From Setoptus koraiensis (lineage: Eukaryota > Arthropoda), in assembly GCA_048013815.1 (NCBI GenBank), contig CM106586.1, forward strand, positions 6,076,001 through 6,140,000: a stretch of DNA of 64,000 bases. Reading direction: 5' to 3'. The notes under the pieces are model-generated. The model worked only from the letters and a program-made list of their open reading frames with translations, did no database searches and was not told the origin of the DNA. The position numbers and the translations under genes are program-made. Positions 1-13,484 of the stretch are shown here, in pieces (position 1 is the stretch's first letter; every line of letters begins with the position of its first letter).

Positions 1-294
1 CCGTCGGAGGCTCAAGTTCACGCGTTATATCGCTCGCCAGCCAGCAAGCGTCGTCATGCTCGTCATCGCCGTCTCTAATATCTCCTTCACCGCGGCCCAC
101 TATCTGACACGGGCAGCTCGCGCACACAGATATTAAAGGCCCCGAGAAGTTGGGGCCCCGATATTATCTTATAAGCGCCCGAGCAAAGAGACCGATGCTC
201 CCATTTATGGGGCCCGCCGGCTGCGCTAGCGCTGCCGGTGATTAAACTGGGCCAAGCGAGTTATATCTATTATTGCCGCAGCGACAGTATGTGC

Positions 295-296
<2 letters not shown>

Positions 297-327
<31 letters not shown>
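297..327. repeat. (GT)n microsatellite
   Basis: A pure GT run of about 30 bp. Similar dinucleotide runs recur throughout both flanks of the window, for example at 1075-1091, 3657-3680, 16089-16107, 23609-23651 and 56612-56646. They are almost absent between about 29 and 39 kb. Confidence 0.95.
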
Positions 328-329
<2 letters not shown>

Positions 330-2111
330 GGTGATGCAATGGGAGATAATGTAAACCGAGCTAGCACATCTAATCTCCTGTTTAAATAGAATATGCCGAA
401 CATGACGATAGAGCGAGAGAGCCAGTAGCAGCGCCGGGCCCACACAATGCACAGGCGCTTGCGATTGGCTGGGGCCAAATAGTGGCACCTAGCTCTTTTT
501 GCGCACCTCGCCCCCGTTACCTGGTCGGCGTCGCCTTTTGCGCCTCTTCGTCACCTGGCTGCCTGATGGTGCAAATGGTAGGTGCTAACTGCAGCTAAGG
601 GCCCCAAATTTGGGCCGCCGCCGCCGCTTTAAATGCTTTAAATGCTTTCAAATCAATGTGCGCCAACAAGGGCGCCAGTTTGTTTAGACAGAGTGCGGCG
701 CAAACGGTGCTAGGCGCACTTTGCCCAAAACTAGCACCAACCTATGAACGTAAAAGCGCGTTAAAAGCGCAGATAAGAAAATCTAGAATATTGAAAAAGC
801 CCGCGCACCCACTATTGAATTCATTAAATTTATTCGCAAATTCGCATGCACCAATATTGCGCCGCTCGGCCTGGTCGGCGCAACTTCAGTGGCCAATAGT
901 GGCGAGCAGGGCCCCTGTAATGGCGGCCACTCACCTCACTTTGCAATGGTGCCAATCGTCGGGCGGCCATTAACGGCAATTATCAGCGAGCTTGTTGGGC
1001 CGACCAGTTGTTTGTTTGGGCGCCGGATCTGGGCCCCACACGATGGTGTGTGTGTGCGCCATTTATTGTTGGGTCACACACACACACACAAATTCTCATG
1101 ATGATACGACCACCAGTGAAATTGTCAAATTTGCCCTGTCGGGTTGGCCCAAATCGGCCCGACGTCCGGCCCACTGAGTGGCTGGCTGTAAATAAGGCAG
1201 CCGCGGGCCCCGCAGCACTGGTCCGATCGGGCAAACGTTGGTCGAGCGATCGCTGGTCGGGCAAACGCTGGTCGGGCAAACGCTGGTCGCGCCATACGTG
1301 AGCTCTCTCAGCGAGCCCATTTGATCTCGCGGGGCGCAGGGGGCAGCTCGATAAAGCCGCGAACGTGGACGAGCATTAGCGAGCAACTAATGCCCATCTC
1401 AGTGCACTTACAAGTGGCAAGGGGCCTAGATTATAAAGACAGTCAGAGCGGGTTTGTGCGCAGCAAAGGCATGCGCACTGAGCGGCGCCCCAGTATTTGG
1501 GCGCTACAATCTGGTGGGGCCAGCGAATGGCAGTGCCAAGTTGGCACAGCCAATACAAAGCGCCAAGCGACTGGCTGTGTCCGCCGACACACAACATCAA
1601 ATGGACAAACCGTTTTCGTTCGGCAGCAGCAGCCAGCGAGAGGCAAAATTTAATAATTTAAACAATTGAATTGAAACACTTTTCATTTAGTCACTGGCCG
1701 CTCAATTGCGAGCACATTTTGCTCAGCAAGTGTCATAAGTTGGCATTAGTCGTCTCATAAATAAACAATCAAAAGATTAGTCAGTCTCCAGTTTGCGCGG
1801 CTCATATCATCGCATCGCAAGACATGTGCAACTTGATTATTATTTGTCGCCTAAAATGATAAAATAAAAATATAATGTTCGTCAGCACGTACTGCAAGCT
1901 TACGCACAAACCGGAACAACAGTGGGACCAGCAGCAATAGTTAGACGAATCAAACCAAAGCAACCGTTCAACTGAGCAAAACGGGCAACGACACAGTGAC
2001 AGCGCTTATGTAGTCAGCAGATAAGGTGAGTAGACAAGGTGCAAAGCAAGCGCGCAAAAGGGACCATTTGTCGGTGTTGGTATTTCTCAATTTTCATTTT
2101 TCGGCCCCCAG

Positions 2112-2160
2112 TTTTCAGTGTTCAGTGTTCAGTGTTCAGTGTTCAGTGTTCAGTTTTCAG
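2112..2160. repeat. 7-bp tandem array (TGTTCAG)n
   Basis: Five exact copies of TGTTCAG lie at 2119-2153, flanked on each side by a TTTTCAG variant. The 7-bp unit does not keep a reading frame, so the array is not a coding repeat. Confidence 0.9.
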
Positions 2161-3239
2161 TGAAATCAGTGTGATTTGTGGGGCGAAATTAGCGAGCTGC
2201 TCGCGCCTGGTGTGTGGCATATAACGAACACAAGTCGCTTGTTGTGAGCGAGAAATGTAAATTAGAGCTGGTTTGCGAGCAGCAGTTGCGAAGGAATTTA
2301 ATTTAAACGATTGACGGGCACTACATGTGTATAGGTGCAAAGCCATAAACAAACAAACAAACAATCATTGCCATTGATCAATGATGATGCCAGACACAAT
2401 GGTCCGACCTAGCAACAACAACGACAACAACAACGACAACAACAGCAACAACAACCACGCAACAGCAACAGCAACACCAACAACCAGGCAACACCAACAA
2501 CAGGGGCACGTATAATTTAATACCTACTGGGGGTATTAATTTAGGCAACAACGAGCGGGCGAAAAGTGGGCCACGGGGGAGCACCGCACAGCCAGCGTTT
2601 AATTTGTTCCTTCGTGGCTGTGGGTGCGGGGGGCCTCAAAGTTTGAGAGGCCGAGTGTTGGAGTTGAGCTCGCCGAGAGTGGGCCCGCTCACTGAGCGGC
2701 AATTGGCGCGCAATTGGCCCAGCGTCATTGTTGCGCCAGCGCTAGGTGTGCAAGTTGTTCAAGTTTAACTAGTGAGAGGCTCACACTGTGAGAGAGAACA
2801 TGTAAAAACAAACGGCGAGCCGTTGCACTTGTGCACGAGCGGACCAGCACGGGCACAGGGCGCACGGGCACAGGGGCGAGCGGGCATGGGAGCGAAAGGG
2901 CGAGCGGGCATGGGAGCGAGGGGCGAGCACAATGAGTAAATGAAAAAACAATCACGTCGAAAGACGTGCTGGCAATGTTGTTGTTTTGGTGCTGCTGGTG
3001 CGTGTAGCCAACTGCAGGCGCATATTGACGTTGCCACACAATGCGCCACTCGTATTGGCGATCGCGTATTGCCTATTGGGTATTGCGTATTGCGTAATAT
3101 GTATTGCGTATTGCGTAATAGTATTAGTGTTGGTAAGCAGCTTATCGGCTGTCGGTTGTTGGATGGTTGTTGTTGGATGGTTGTTGCAGGCTGGTTGTTG
3201 TTGCTGGCGTGCCTGTCTGGCCCGTGCTTGTATGGCGGT

Positions 3240-3306
3240 TGTGTGGCGGTTGTGGGCCGGTTGTGGGTCGGTTGTGGGCCGGTTGTGAGGCGGTTGTGGG
3301 CCGGTT
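3240..3306. repeat. 12-bp tandem array, GTGGGCCGGTTG type
   Basis: Six or so imperfect copies of a unit close to GTGGGCCGGTTG. The copies vary at the fourth to seventh bases. It lies in otherwise unrecognised GC-rich DNA. Confidence 0.8.
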
Positions 3307-3540
3307 GTTGGCGTGGTGCCGAGGAGAGGGCGAATTTGCAACTTGTTTGTCGCTGTTGTTGTTGTCGATAGACATCATGTGCATGTCGTGCATAATGCAC
3401 TGCTCATTGTTGCTCGGTTAGTGGACACACTGGGCTCACATCAACTTGTCTGGCACCAATTTGTGACTCACAACCGCTCTCGTCCGGCGTGTTTGCCAAC
3501 GCAAGAATTAGCAAATGTGTGCTGGCGTGTTATGAATAGC

Positions 3541-3577
3541 CACAAGTCCATATGGTCGTCCATATGGACCTCTTGTG
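3541..3577. repeat. Hairpin-forming inverted repeat
   Basis: GTCCATATGG at 3546-3555 is followed by the 4-base loop TCGT and its exact complement at 3560-3569. A second, outer pairing of CACAAG with CTTGTG extends the stem past a small bulge. No coding sequence is evident here. Confidence 0.75.
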
Positions 3578-4365
3578 TCTCTCTCGCCAACCACTGCCGT
3601 GTCGGTGTGCGTGTGCGTGCTACATTGGTGTGCGCGCAAACCGCACACCCATATAGCACACACACACACACACACACACATTGATACGGTGCATTGATAT
3701 GGCACAACAACACAACCTTACGTAATGAATAGCTGCTCACGTGCATACGCGTCATAGTGACGGTACTAATAGTGCGGCCGGCGGTGCGCGCCAACGACCC
3801 TATGCGCTCTCCACTAAACACTCTCTAGTCCATTTGTGTGCCATCCTACATACATACTGCACATACTACATACATACGTGGCACATAATACGTACGTGGC
3901 ACACTGCATACATACCGCATATACTGTACATATACTGCAAATGTGCAGTATGTCAGTGTGGCCAACGCATAGACCGGCGCATGATTCTGGGATTATCGGT
4001 GCTGGCACATCGCAATTAATGTTTTGCGTGCCACCTCCACTGTGCGTGTGCGTGTTCGTGTGCCATTCTGCGCGCGCGCGTGTGTGTGCGTGTGCGTGTG
4101 TGTCGTATTCCAACAGTGTGTGCGTGCGTGTGCGTGTGTGGTAGCAAATTAAATGGAGTGCAACAAAAAGAACAAATAATACGCCTAAACGGTTTGATCT
4201 AGTTTGATTTCATCATCCAATCCAATCCAATCTAATCCGATCTGATCGCATCGGATCCTCACCGATCCAATCCGATATCGCTCACTGTGAATAGCGTCGG
4301 AGGTATTCACGGCACTGCCAGCGCGGCACGACTCTGTCACGGAATATAACGCGATACGAGCCGAT

Positions 4366-4433
4366 GCGAGCCAGCGATATAAGCGAGCCAGCGATACAAG
4401 CGAGCCAGCGATACAAGCGAGCCAGCGATACAA
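4366..4433. repeat. 17-bp tandem array, four copies
   Basis: The unit GCGAGCCAGCGATACAA is repeated four times. The first copy has one T for C change. It continues into a partial fifth unit. The 17-bp period does not preserve a frame, which argues against a protein repeat. Confidence 0.92.
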
Positions 4434-7237
4434 GCGAGAGGCGATATAACGGCGCTGCAAAGCTACCTGGCGAGCCTCTCGAGTCGGCCGAGAGCGTCTC
4501 GAGTGGCGAGTGGCGCGACGCAAGACGCCGGCTTGCGCTGCTGAATAATGGCGGGCCAGAGCGAGGCCAAAGGATAAATAAAACAAGTAACTAGCCAGTT
4601 ATTTATTGTCGACAGACACTCTAATTCACTCGCTGCCCGTGTGTGTGTGTGCGTGTGTGTGTTGCCACTACAAATAACAACACTGTTTGTGATAGATGGC
4701 CCATTTGTGTGGCCCCATTAAGTGGGTGCCACAAGCACCACATCACTCACAGGCACAACGACGACAACATCAGACAACGATCAATTGTGCCATACACTAT
4801 ATATAACGCTGGCGCACATCACATAACATAGCCAGTTATATAACATCATATGAAGTTTGGGCCAGATATCCATTGGCGGTTGGCGCAAATATTGATTGGC
4901 CCGCTGTTGGCGGCTGCCGGCCGCCGGCCGCAATCGACTCTTGGCCGCATTACGCTGGCCGCATTACGCTGGCCGCTGGCTGGCTGGCGGGCCGGCCGGC
5001 CGGCTGACCCACAACAGCAGCCAATCAATATTTCATCAGCAGCTTTATTTGATGTAGTGGCGCTTGTAGTGGCTGGCGCATTGAAAAACTAATGGCGCCA
5101 CTTATTCGCCTCTTTGGGGCCCGCGCCCCATCGTTGTAATCGTATATGGCGCGTATGTGGCGTATGCGGCGCATATCGCCAATATCGCTATACACTCTGT
5201 ATTACAGACTGTGTAAGCGTCTGTAAGCGTGCGGCGCCCCAGCAAAGATATATTATATTAGATCTCAGGCCGCCGGCAATAACCTAACTCGAGTATCGAT
5301 CATCGCTTGCACGTCAGCGCGCCGCGATAAAATTGTCTGACCACCGCCAGTGGCGGACAGTGGGCACGGCCAAATGACAAGTCGTCGTCGTCGGCGGCGG
5401 CGGCGGTTGCACAACAATGGCCCCAGCGACGACAGCGCCACCGCGACAGCGCCACCAACAACAACATCGGCAACGACAGCAACATCGCCAACGACGACAG
5501 CAACGACAACCGCGCCGACGACAGCAACAACAAAGCAGAGAAGGGGCACCACTGAAGATGATGGCGATCACACAATGGACAAATCCAGTTGAGTGACCGC
5601 CATCTGACGAGCAGCGCCGACACACATAACGAAAGCACGCGCTCTGCGCGTTTTTGTAACGGTACTCGGCAACGCGGTGACATTGGCATTACGTAACTGA
5701 CACGCACTGTGCGCGACCAGTCATATGAGAGTCGCACTAGCAGCAATCACTAGTCGGGCTCGCTCGTCAGCGCACTCCGCTGGCCACAGCTGTTTACATG
5801 CCATGTGCATGCCCAAAAGTGCATCATGTCGTCGTCGTCGGGCCAGATGAGGCCCGCTTGTCGGCCCGTCGTCGGCCAGTTGTCGCAAGTGGCGGCGCGA
5901 CCCGACAACACGGGCACTCTGGCGGCACCGCTCGCTCCCTTCCGGCGCCGCCAGACGTTGAGCTAGGCAGTGGCTGGCAACGGTGCCAAAGTGGCCCGCA
6001 CCGAGCCGACCGGCAGCGGAGCGGGTGAGTCAGTCAACTTCTCGGTGCGCTTCTCTGGCTCGCCGAGTCACCGGGCATTGGGGCCCTTTGTCGGCGACAA
6101 GCGCGCTGACAGCGACAACAAACGAGCCCGGCTCAGTCGAGACGACAGCGCCATTTGCCACCTCGTTGCAAGAGGCGAAAAAGTTATTCTCGGCACAGGT
6201 TATTGCCGGGCTCGTGTCTCGACTCTCAAGTCTCGCTTGTTCCTGTCACCGTTCTCATTATTCCTTCTTATAAATTCCGCGCGGCTGCCGCTGTCGTCGT
6301 CGTCGGCGTCGCCGTTGTTGTTGTTGTCGGTTGTTGTCGGTTGTTGTTGTCGCGCGAGCTCTCTTGCCGGGCAAATCAGTGCACTGGCATTGTCACATCG
6401 CTCTGCTAGCGAGTCGCAAGCAGAGCCACACAAACGCCAATGAGGGATGGGGCCCCCACTGGCGCAGCAACAGCCCGGCACACAAAACCTGACAGACAAG
6501 CGAGAGCAAGGGGAGCGTGAACCCGTCAGCAGCTCGTGGCGCGCAATTGTCGGCGAAGCGGCCCAAATCCGCACAAATGAATGGGCCGGCGCCGTGGCCG
6601 CCTAATGCACTCGCTTCGCGCTAACTCGTGTTAGACGCGGCCGTGTCTCACTCGTGTTAGCCGCTCTAACACGGCTCGTCGCTCGTTGGTTGGCCGCTCG
6701 AGCGGGATGCCAGCCGGAGACGAGTAAGTTGACTCGTAACCCGGACACAATCCCATGTCGACGGAATCCGGCCCAGCCGGGCCTGACTCGAGTTACATCA
6801 CAACAAATAAGAGAGACGCGCGCGGATAAAAAGCGCGCCCCAGCGAGCCACTGAAATGGCTCCAAAGAAACAACTAATGATAGAGCCAATTAGCGTGCAG
6901 CGTTTCGCGGATGCCCACACGGCCGCACCGACTGCTGGCGACGTCGCGCGATGCCACCACGCCACTAGCGGCACAATAGGTAGGCCAGTGGCCTGGCGGT
7001 ACCTAGCGACTTTCGCGGCGCGTGCTCGCTCTTTTCGCGCTGGCCTGGGCGGCCACGAGAAGAGCGGCCCCGTGGCTGCCGGGCGGGGGGGGGCGAGGCT
7101 GCGGGCGCGCCAAGTAATCCCCCCAAACTCTTACGCTGGCGCACTTAGCCGGGCATAATCTGGCCGGGCTTTGGCAAGATTTCGGCCTGCATCTATTTGC
7201 ATGATTCCGCTTTGCTTTGTTGTTGTCGTGCCGCTGC

Positions 7238-7305
7238 GGATGCTGCGGATACCGCGTGGATACCGCGTGGATACCGCGCGGATACTGCGTGGATATCGCG
7301 GATAT
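7238..7305. repeat. 11-bp tandem array, ACCGCGTGGAT type
   Basis: Five to six imperfect copies of ACCGCGTGGAT. The early copies are exact and the later ones have single substitutions. No gene context is visible. Confidence 0.8.
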
Positions 7306-10300
7306 TGCAGCCGTTGCCGAGCCGCCGCAGAAAGAGCCAGGGAAAGAGTCAGAGAGAGAAGGGGGGCGCCAGTCGGGGATAATCGGCGCCAGTTATGACT
7401 GGTTAGACGCTTCAATGGCGACTCGGTGTAATTGCAATCTAGACAATCTAAATTCAATTTGATTCGAGTCGCGACTCGCGAGTTTATATCAAACGCACGC
7501 ACGCTCTGATTACATGATTGAGACTAATCTCGGCGCAGGCCGCTATATTCCTTGCGCGTCCAAACTGGAACAGCGCGCCGCCTGATTAATGGGGCCCGTG
7601 GTCGCGCGGCGGGCGCATGAGCGTGTTGTTGTTGTTGCCGCTGTCGCTGTTGTTTTTGTCGTTGTTGCCGCTGTTGCTGCTGGTGTGTATCAACGTCATC
7701 GTCGGGTAGCCCGATATTTGGGTTAAGTTGACTTGAGTGGCTGCATGTCGGCCAAACGGGCGCCTTGTCTGGGGCGCGCGGTGGCGCGTCTGGCGCAAAG
7801 TTAGCGCTACGCCGCCGTAAACAACGACGCTTTTCGAGGGGCCCAGTGGCTGCCGACAAGCGACAGCAGACAGCGATTACAATGGGCCAATCATTTGCCT
7901 ATTATGCTAATGTATTCCTCGAGACACTGCGCTGGCCCGCTGCAACGTTGGCCATTCCGACAACCGACAACGGGGCCGACAGCAGCGCCGACAGCGCCGA
8001 CAATGGAGCCGACAATAACTTGGTTTATATATAAGCGGGTTTGAGTGTGGGCGCCAAGAGCAAATATCCGTAATATTTGTTGTTTGACGCTGGCTGTCGC
8101 CACTGTGGGCCTCTGCTGGGGCTGACTGGCTACAACGGCGAGCGAGCGAGTCTCACTTTTGAGCTGGCCAGCTTGGCGTCGTTTTGTTTCGTGTGTCGAG
8201 TGGCGAATCGTTCAAGTTTACACTTGAGCACGGCATATCCACCCCACAACCGTGCAAACCGGTACGCACGCGAGCTGGCCGAGCTGGCCGAGTGGGCCCA
8301 GTTGGCCCAGTTGGCCCAGTTGGCCAAACGGAGACCAACAGTCGACAACAATCGAATCATCATTTCGAGCTATCATTCTTTTTGGGGCCCCTCAACCTTT
8401 GTGTGTCGGCGGCTCGTGAATTTGCGCCCGCTGATCGTATCATTTGTTTGGCGGCGGGCCCCTTTCCTTTCTTCTCTCGAGTGGCTGTGATTTTCTTAAA
8501 CTGGCCACCGATCAGCGAGCCCGACGAGTGGCGAGCACGACAACAATAACAAGCGCCCAACGATGCGCTGAATTCAATTGCGATTCAATGTGGCCCCGTG
8601 GCATTCAACTGCACGAGCCAATGGGCCAGCCCGTTGGACGGGCCGGCGAGCTGGGGCCCAGGAAAAGTCCGAGGAGTTGCTGTGGCGTGGCTAATCCGCT
8701 CTGCTCGGCACGCTCCAATGCGCTAGCGATGTTGTCTGGCAGCGTGAAGCAAGTTGCGAGAGAGATTGCGAGCTGGCCCCATTATACATGATAATGATAT
8801 GTTTGCATTGCGCGCCAATTGGCCAGCCAGCCAGGCAGCCAGCACGCACAATGAGGCACTCACACGAGCATTGTCATGCCGCGCAACACCGTTACGTCAT
8901 ACATGCGGCGGCCGCGATGTGGGCCCCGCGCGCGCCTGGCCGACAAGTTGCACGAGCTGCACGCGCGCGCTGCAAACAAGCTGCAACATGGCAACGTGTT
9001 TTTGTGCTGTTGCTTAGCGCATATTATATAATATATTATATAATATACAATATATTGTATAATGGCCAGCTAGCCAGACAACAAATATCGAGCGCCGATA
9101 TCGACCGATATAAGGCGCCCATTCAATGCAACAATCGGTAAATGTAAACGCGGGCTCACGCACACTTAAATCGCGCGACTTGGCGCCCACACAAACCCGC
9201 GTCTAATGGTCTTGACAGAATGCAAACAATGGCCATCATCGATTGACAGCCAGCCCACACGGCGACCTTTTTAAACCTCTTTCGCATTGTTACATTTTTC
9301 CCCATTTCGCCCGCTCTCCCCCATCCCGCTCTCCCTCTGTCCGGTGCCCCCCGTCTGACAATGCGCACAATGTGAGGCCCCCTATCCGGTGCCCATTGCT
9401 TGACAGAGTCCGTCGAGTTCTGGCCAGCAGCTCGTGTTGGGCCAATAATGGGGCCCGATGGCCAGTTGTTCCGCCAGCAGAGGCAGCGGCAGTGGCGCCC
9501 CCATGCTGCAGCCCAGAGTCTAAAACAGAGTCTCGCTCGCGACAGCCAAAGGTGATGCTCGCACGAGCGCTTGCAAGCGAGCCACACAAAACGCGCCGAG
9601 ACACGCCAAGCAACATGGCGCTTTGTGCACCCAAATCGCCCCTAGGTCCCCTGTCGATAGGTCTGGCGGCACAGCGGCTAGACAGCACAGCTGATTCGCG
9701 GGGCCCCAATGCACGCACTGTCTCGAATCACCTGTGTGCCAGTGGGAGGGGCCAGACAGTGTTTTGTGGCAGATTAGTATTTTTGGGTGTCTCGGCGGGG
9801 CGGTGCGGTGCATTAACTGTTATTGGTGCGCCGGAGTTGGCCAGAGAATTAAATTTATATCACTTGTCTGCGAATCGTTGGCTCGCCGATCGTGTGCAAA
9901 TGGTGCGCTCGCAAATTGTGTCGTGCCAGTGGTCGTGCACGCGCAAATGTCAAATTTGCGCGTCTCGCCAATGTGTGCTCGTTGCGTCTCGCCAGTGAAC
10001 GCTCGTTAGGTCGCGCACAATGAACGCGTGCGCTCGTGCACAAATTGCGCGCGAGCGGCTCGCGGGTCACTGCGGCGCACTGCTGGCGCGCGATAACTCG
10101 TGTTAGCCGGTCACGGGCTCCGCTATCCATCATGGCGGCCGGCGAAAGCTGTCACTTGATGAATGGCCCCAGCCGTAATATACATAATGCGCATTAGTAG
10201 ACTGCATGTGACCACTCACCGATTGATATTGATTCTCGCCGAGAGCTAGGCGACTTTTTGGCGCTCGATACGCGCACCGGCTGCTCTCAGAATGGTGCCG

Positions 10301-10376
10301 CCAGTGACTGCCGCTAATGGCACCGATCGGAAGGTCGCCCCTGATACCACCTGATAAATTGAATGGACTCTGCCGC

Positions 10377-10441
<65 letters not shown>
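10377..10441. repeat. (GTT)n microsatellite, about 21 copies
   Basis: A pure GTT/TTG run of about 63 bp. In some frames it reads as poly-Cys, poly-Val or poly-Leu, and as poly-Gln, poly-Asn or poly-Thr on the other strand. Neither flank has features of a coding exon, so I annotate it only as a triplet microsatellite. Confidence 0.95.
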
Positions 10442-10442
<1 letters not shown>

Positions 10443-13384
10443 CGCTGGTGTTGCTGTTGTTGTCGGTTCGCTCGACGAGCGACAACAGCGCCGGCAACCG
10501 CAAACTGTCGCGTTCCGTTGCTTTTGTCGAGCTGTGTCAGTGTGCACCAGCGACAACGTGACAGTGATCGATGGACACTATGCGGTTTAAATCTATCAAT
10601 CAACAAGATGCGTCCCGCTGTTCGCCGGCATCGGTGCGCGCTTGTCGGCACCAGATTCCCACAAGGGGGCGTTGCCACTGTGGCAAGCTGCGGCCAACCG
10701 GCCAACCGGCGGGCCGCTAACCGCTCGGACTGGGCCGGAACGGCGCGGTTAGCGCCGAAGAAATAATGAAGCGGTTAGCGGTGCGCCGCAGCAGCAGCAG
10801 CAGTGGGCCCGCATGCCCGGTATCACCGGAAGCTGGCGAGTTGCGCGCCAATATCAACTTGTGCGCGAGCTTGTATCGTGGCCGACTCGGCTTGGCGAGA
10901 CTCGGTTTGGCGAGACTCGGTTAGTTTCCGACAGGGGAAACGCGCACGCAAACCGACAGCGGCGAGCCGGTCGATGGCAATAGATAAGGGCCGATATGTT
11001 GTCATTATAGATGATTGTTCGGCTGCTCGCATGGCGCCCTCAAGAGCTCGTGCGCCTTTGGGGCCGGCGATTGGCGTGCAAATAGCGGGCAAACGGGCAA
11101 ACAGCAACGACAGCGCAGAGATAAATGGAGATATGGATAAAAAATGGCTTGCGCACGAGGAGCAATTGGCTCCATTTCGCCCTCTATTCGGCGTTCGCCC
11201 GCTCGCCCGCTCGCAGTTCGCCGTTCGCCCGCCCGCGCGCCCAGATGCGCTCGTTCGGGCGCATTTTAAATTTTCCATTGCAACCAGATCTTGGCACCAT
11301 TTGTCGCCCGGCTCGCTCGCGTTGCTCGCTCGGTTTCGGCAGCTATTTCTGGCAGCTATTATCCGTGTTTGTAGGCGCGCAACTAGCGCACGGGCGCAGC
11401 CAGCGATACATGTAACGTCTTGACGAGCCTCACACTTCTGGCGCCGTTGCGTTCAATTGGGCCGACTGCTCAAACCGTTACAACTTGACGCAGCTCGCTT
11501 GCCTGGCTTGTTACGTCATCACGGCGCGCCGTTATTGCGAAGGGAGCGCGCGGGCGGGCGGGCCTGCGATTATTATTATTACTATTATTGTTATTATTAT
11601 AATATTATTATTCGTTCGACGTTGCTCGATTCGTAATTGTTTGCATGCCTGCAACGTTGTCGGTTGTCGGTTGTCGGGCCGGCGGGCGTCGTCTGCCAAC
11701 CGTTGGGCTGGCGGATAGCTGCGAGCATAGCGGGCCAATTCGTCGTTTTGCCATTTGCCCGTATCGCCCATTCGCCGTCTCACCGGTTCGCCGTCTCACC
11801 GTTTTGCCGTCTCACCGTTTTGCCGCTTCGCCGTTTCGGCGTCCCGACGTTCGGCGCCGAATGCAAACAAACAAACAGCCGCTGCCGAGAATGTGGCGGG
11901 CTCTCGTGTGGCTCACGACTCTATAATGGCACCCGGGGGTCCAGCCGGCGAACGTGCGGGCGGCCAGCCGGCGAGCGTGAGCCAGCCAGCGAGCGGATAT
12001 GAGAAAGGCGAGCAGCGAGCGAGGGCCTCGGGCAAGACGCGCGCCGCTGGCCAGCCCAAAACAGGTGATAATGGTTGATGAAATGGGGCCCGGTAATGGA
12101 TATTTGCGCCAGCTCATATTGTTTCGTGCGGCCATAAATAGTTTCCAGTTTCACTTTAACTTTGGAGATTTCTCGCCATTTTTGAGTTGGTCGAGCTGTC
12201 GACACTGTGCCAGTTTTGTTAGGCGGGCAACGGTCGAGTGTGCGGTTTGCGCGTGTCGCGTCGAGTGCAACCTAACGGCAATCGATCCGACAATCAGTGT
12301 CCCGCCGGGGCCCGCGCGGTAAATGCGCGCCCAATACGCGCCGAACGCCCGGCAAATAGGCGCCGAATACCCGGCCAATGCGCGGCCAATTCGGAGCAAA
12401 CGCACCGTAAATAGTCGGCCAGATGCACCTGTTCGGGCCGGTGATTGAAATTGCGCCAGCGACAGTGTGCAAGACGCGCCGCACTCAATTAACGGCACTG
12501 CCGATGTTGTCAATTTGGGCGCGGGTGGCGCAAATCGAAACTGGACGATGCCGGCCAACACGGCTGACCGCTCGAGCGGGCCCGCGAAGGCGCCCGGCCG
12601 GCCAAATTGCGCCCGTAGAGCCGCACCGAACTGGCGCCAGCGCACGCAGTTGAGCGGCTAGTCACGACTGTCTCCAGTGACCGGGGTCCGGTGGCGGCGA
12701 GCCGCCAGTTGCTGTCAGTTTGCTCGGGCTTGTCGGGCGCCCGCGTACAAAGTGCGCGCAAACAAAGTCAAAGTCGCTGCTGGCCAGACACAGATACTGC
12801 ACCGATATTGCAAAAGTGGCCACGCTCCCCCGAAACATGCCAACGCGCGGCTGGCAGCCGAGGCCCACCTCCCACGCACACACGCGCGCGGGCGGGCGGG
12901 CACGCACGGGCGGCGGTGCCACTTCCGGCGTTTGTTGGCCTTTGTTTGTTTATTTTATTTGGTAACACACACACACACACACTAATACAAATACACATTC
13001 CAATATATAGAGCGATATTTGTGTGTGGCTACGATTGTGTGCGCGATAATAATTGTTTGTTTTAGACGGCCTGTCGGGCGGTCGGCCAGTCGGGCGGTCG
13101 GGCCGTCGAGCGGCCAGGCAACGTCGTTTGGCTTGATCGGCGTTGCTCGGCGTGCCCACTAGCGATGGTTGTCGCCATTTGTTGGCCATTGTCGCCCATA
13201 GATGCGCGTTTTGCGCCCGCTGGTGTGGCCACTTTTGGCCATTTTGGCCGTGTCGCCGCAGTGCATTTTGGCGCATTGAAGCCAGCATTTTGGGCGCTGT
13301 CAGGCGCTTTTGTGCGCCTTTGTGCGGGCCTTTTGTCATGTTGGCCCGTCATCGCTTTAATTTTCAACTATTTCACTCACTGCT

Positions 13385-13484
13385 CATTTCGGCCCATTTC
13401 GGCCCATTTCGGCCCATTTCGGCCCATTTCGGCCCATTTCGGCTCACTTGGGCTCACTTGGGCTCACTTGGGCTCACGGCTCAC
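13385..13484. repeat. 10-bp tandem array with two unit types
   Basis: Five exact copies of GGCCCATTTC (13391-13440), preceded by a partial copy, change abruptly to three copies of GGCTCACTTG (13441-13470) and then a degenerate end. The period stays at 10 bp across the switch, close to one helical turn. Confidence 0.92.

Larger units (their letters stand above)
1..13000. other. Gene-poor GC-rich, low-complexity DNA
   Basis: I see no supportable gene in this stretch. The sequence is rich in GGCC, GCGC and GGGCCC words, in CA/TG runs (for example 297-327, 1075-1091, 3657-3680) and in CAA/TTG runs. Open frames of 100-250 codons occur on both strands and overlap one another. They have the repetitive composition expected from stop-poor GC-rich or triplet-repeat DNA, and they show no domain, no membrane pattern and no consistent splice structure. 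It could be intergenic DNA or part of a very long intron or regulatory domain. Small exons of genes outside the window could be missed by eye. Confidence 0.6.

Noticed and set aside
2765-3400. A 211-codon minus-strand frame and overlapping plus-strand frames
   Set aside because: Several frames are open at once because of the 12-bp GGCCGG/GGTTG-type array. No protein family resemblance.
9243-11423. Long open frames of about 250, 206 and 191 codons on both strands
   Set aside because: They overlap each other in GC-rich, stop-poor DNA, have no domain or membrane pattern, and one runs through a pure GTT microsatellite.
13385-13484. Possible CRISPR-like or satellite array
   Set aside because: The units are contiguous 10-mers with no spacers, in a metazoan genome. 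It is a simple minisatellite.
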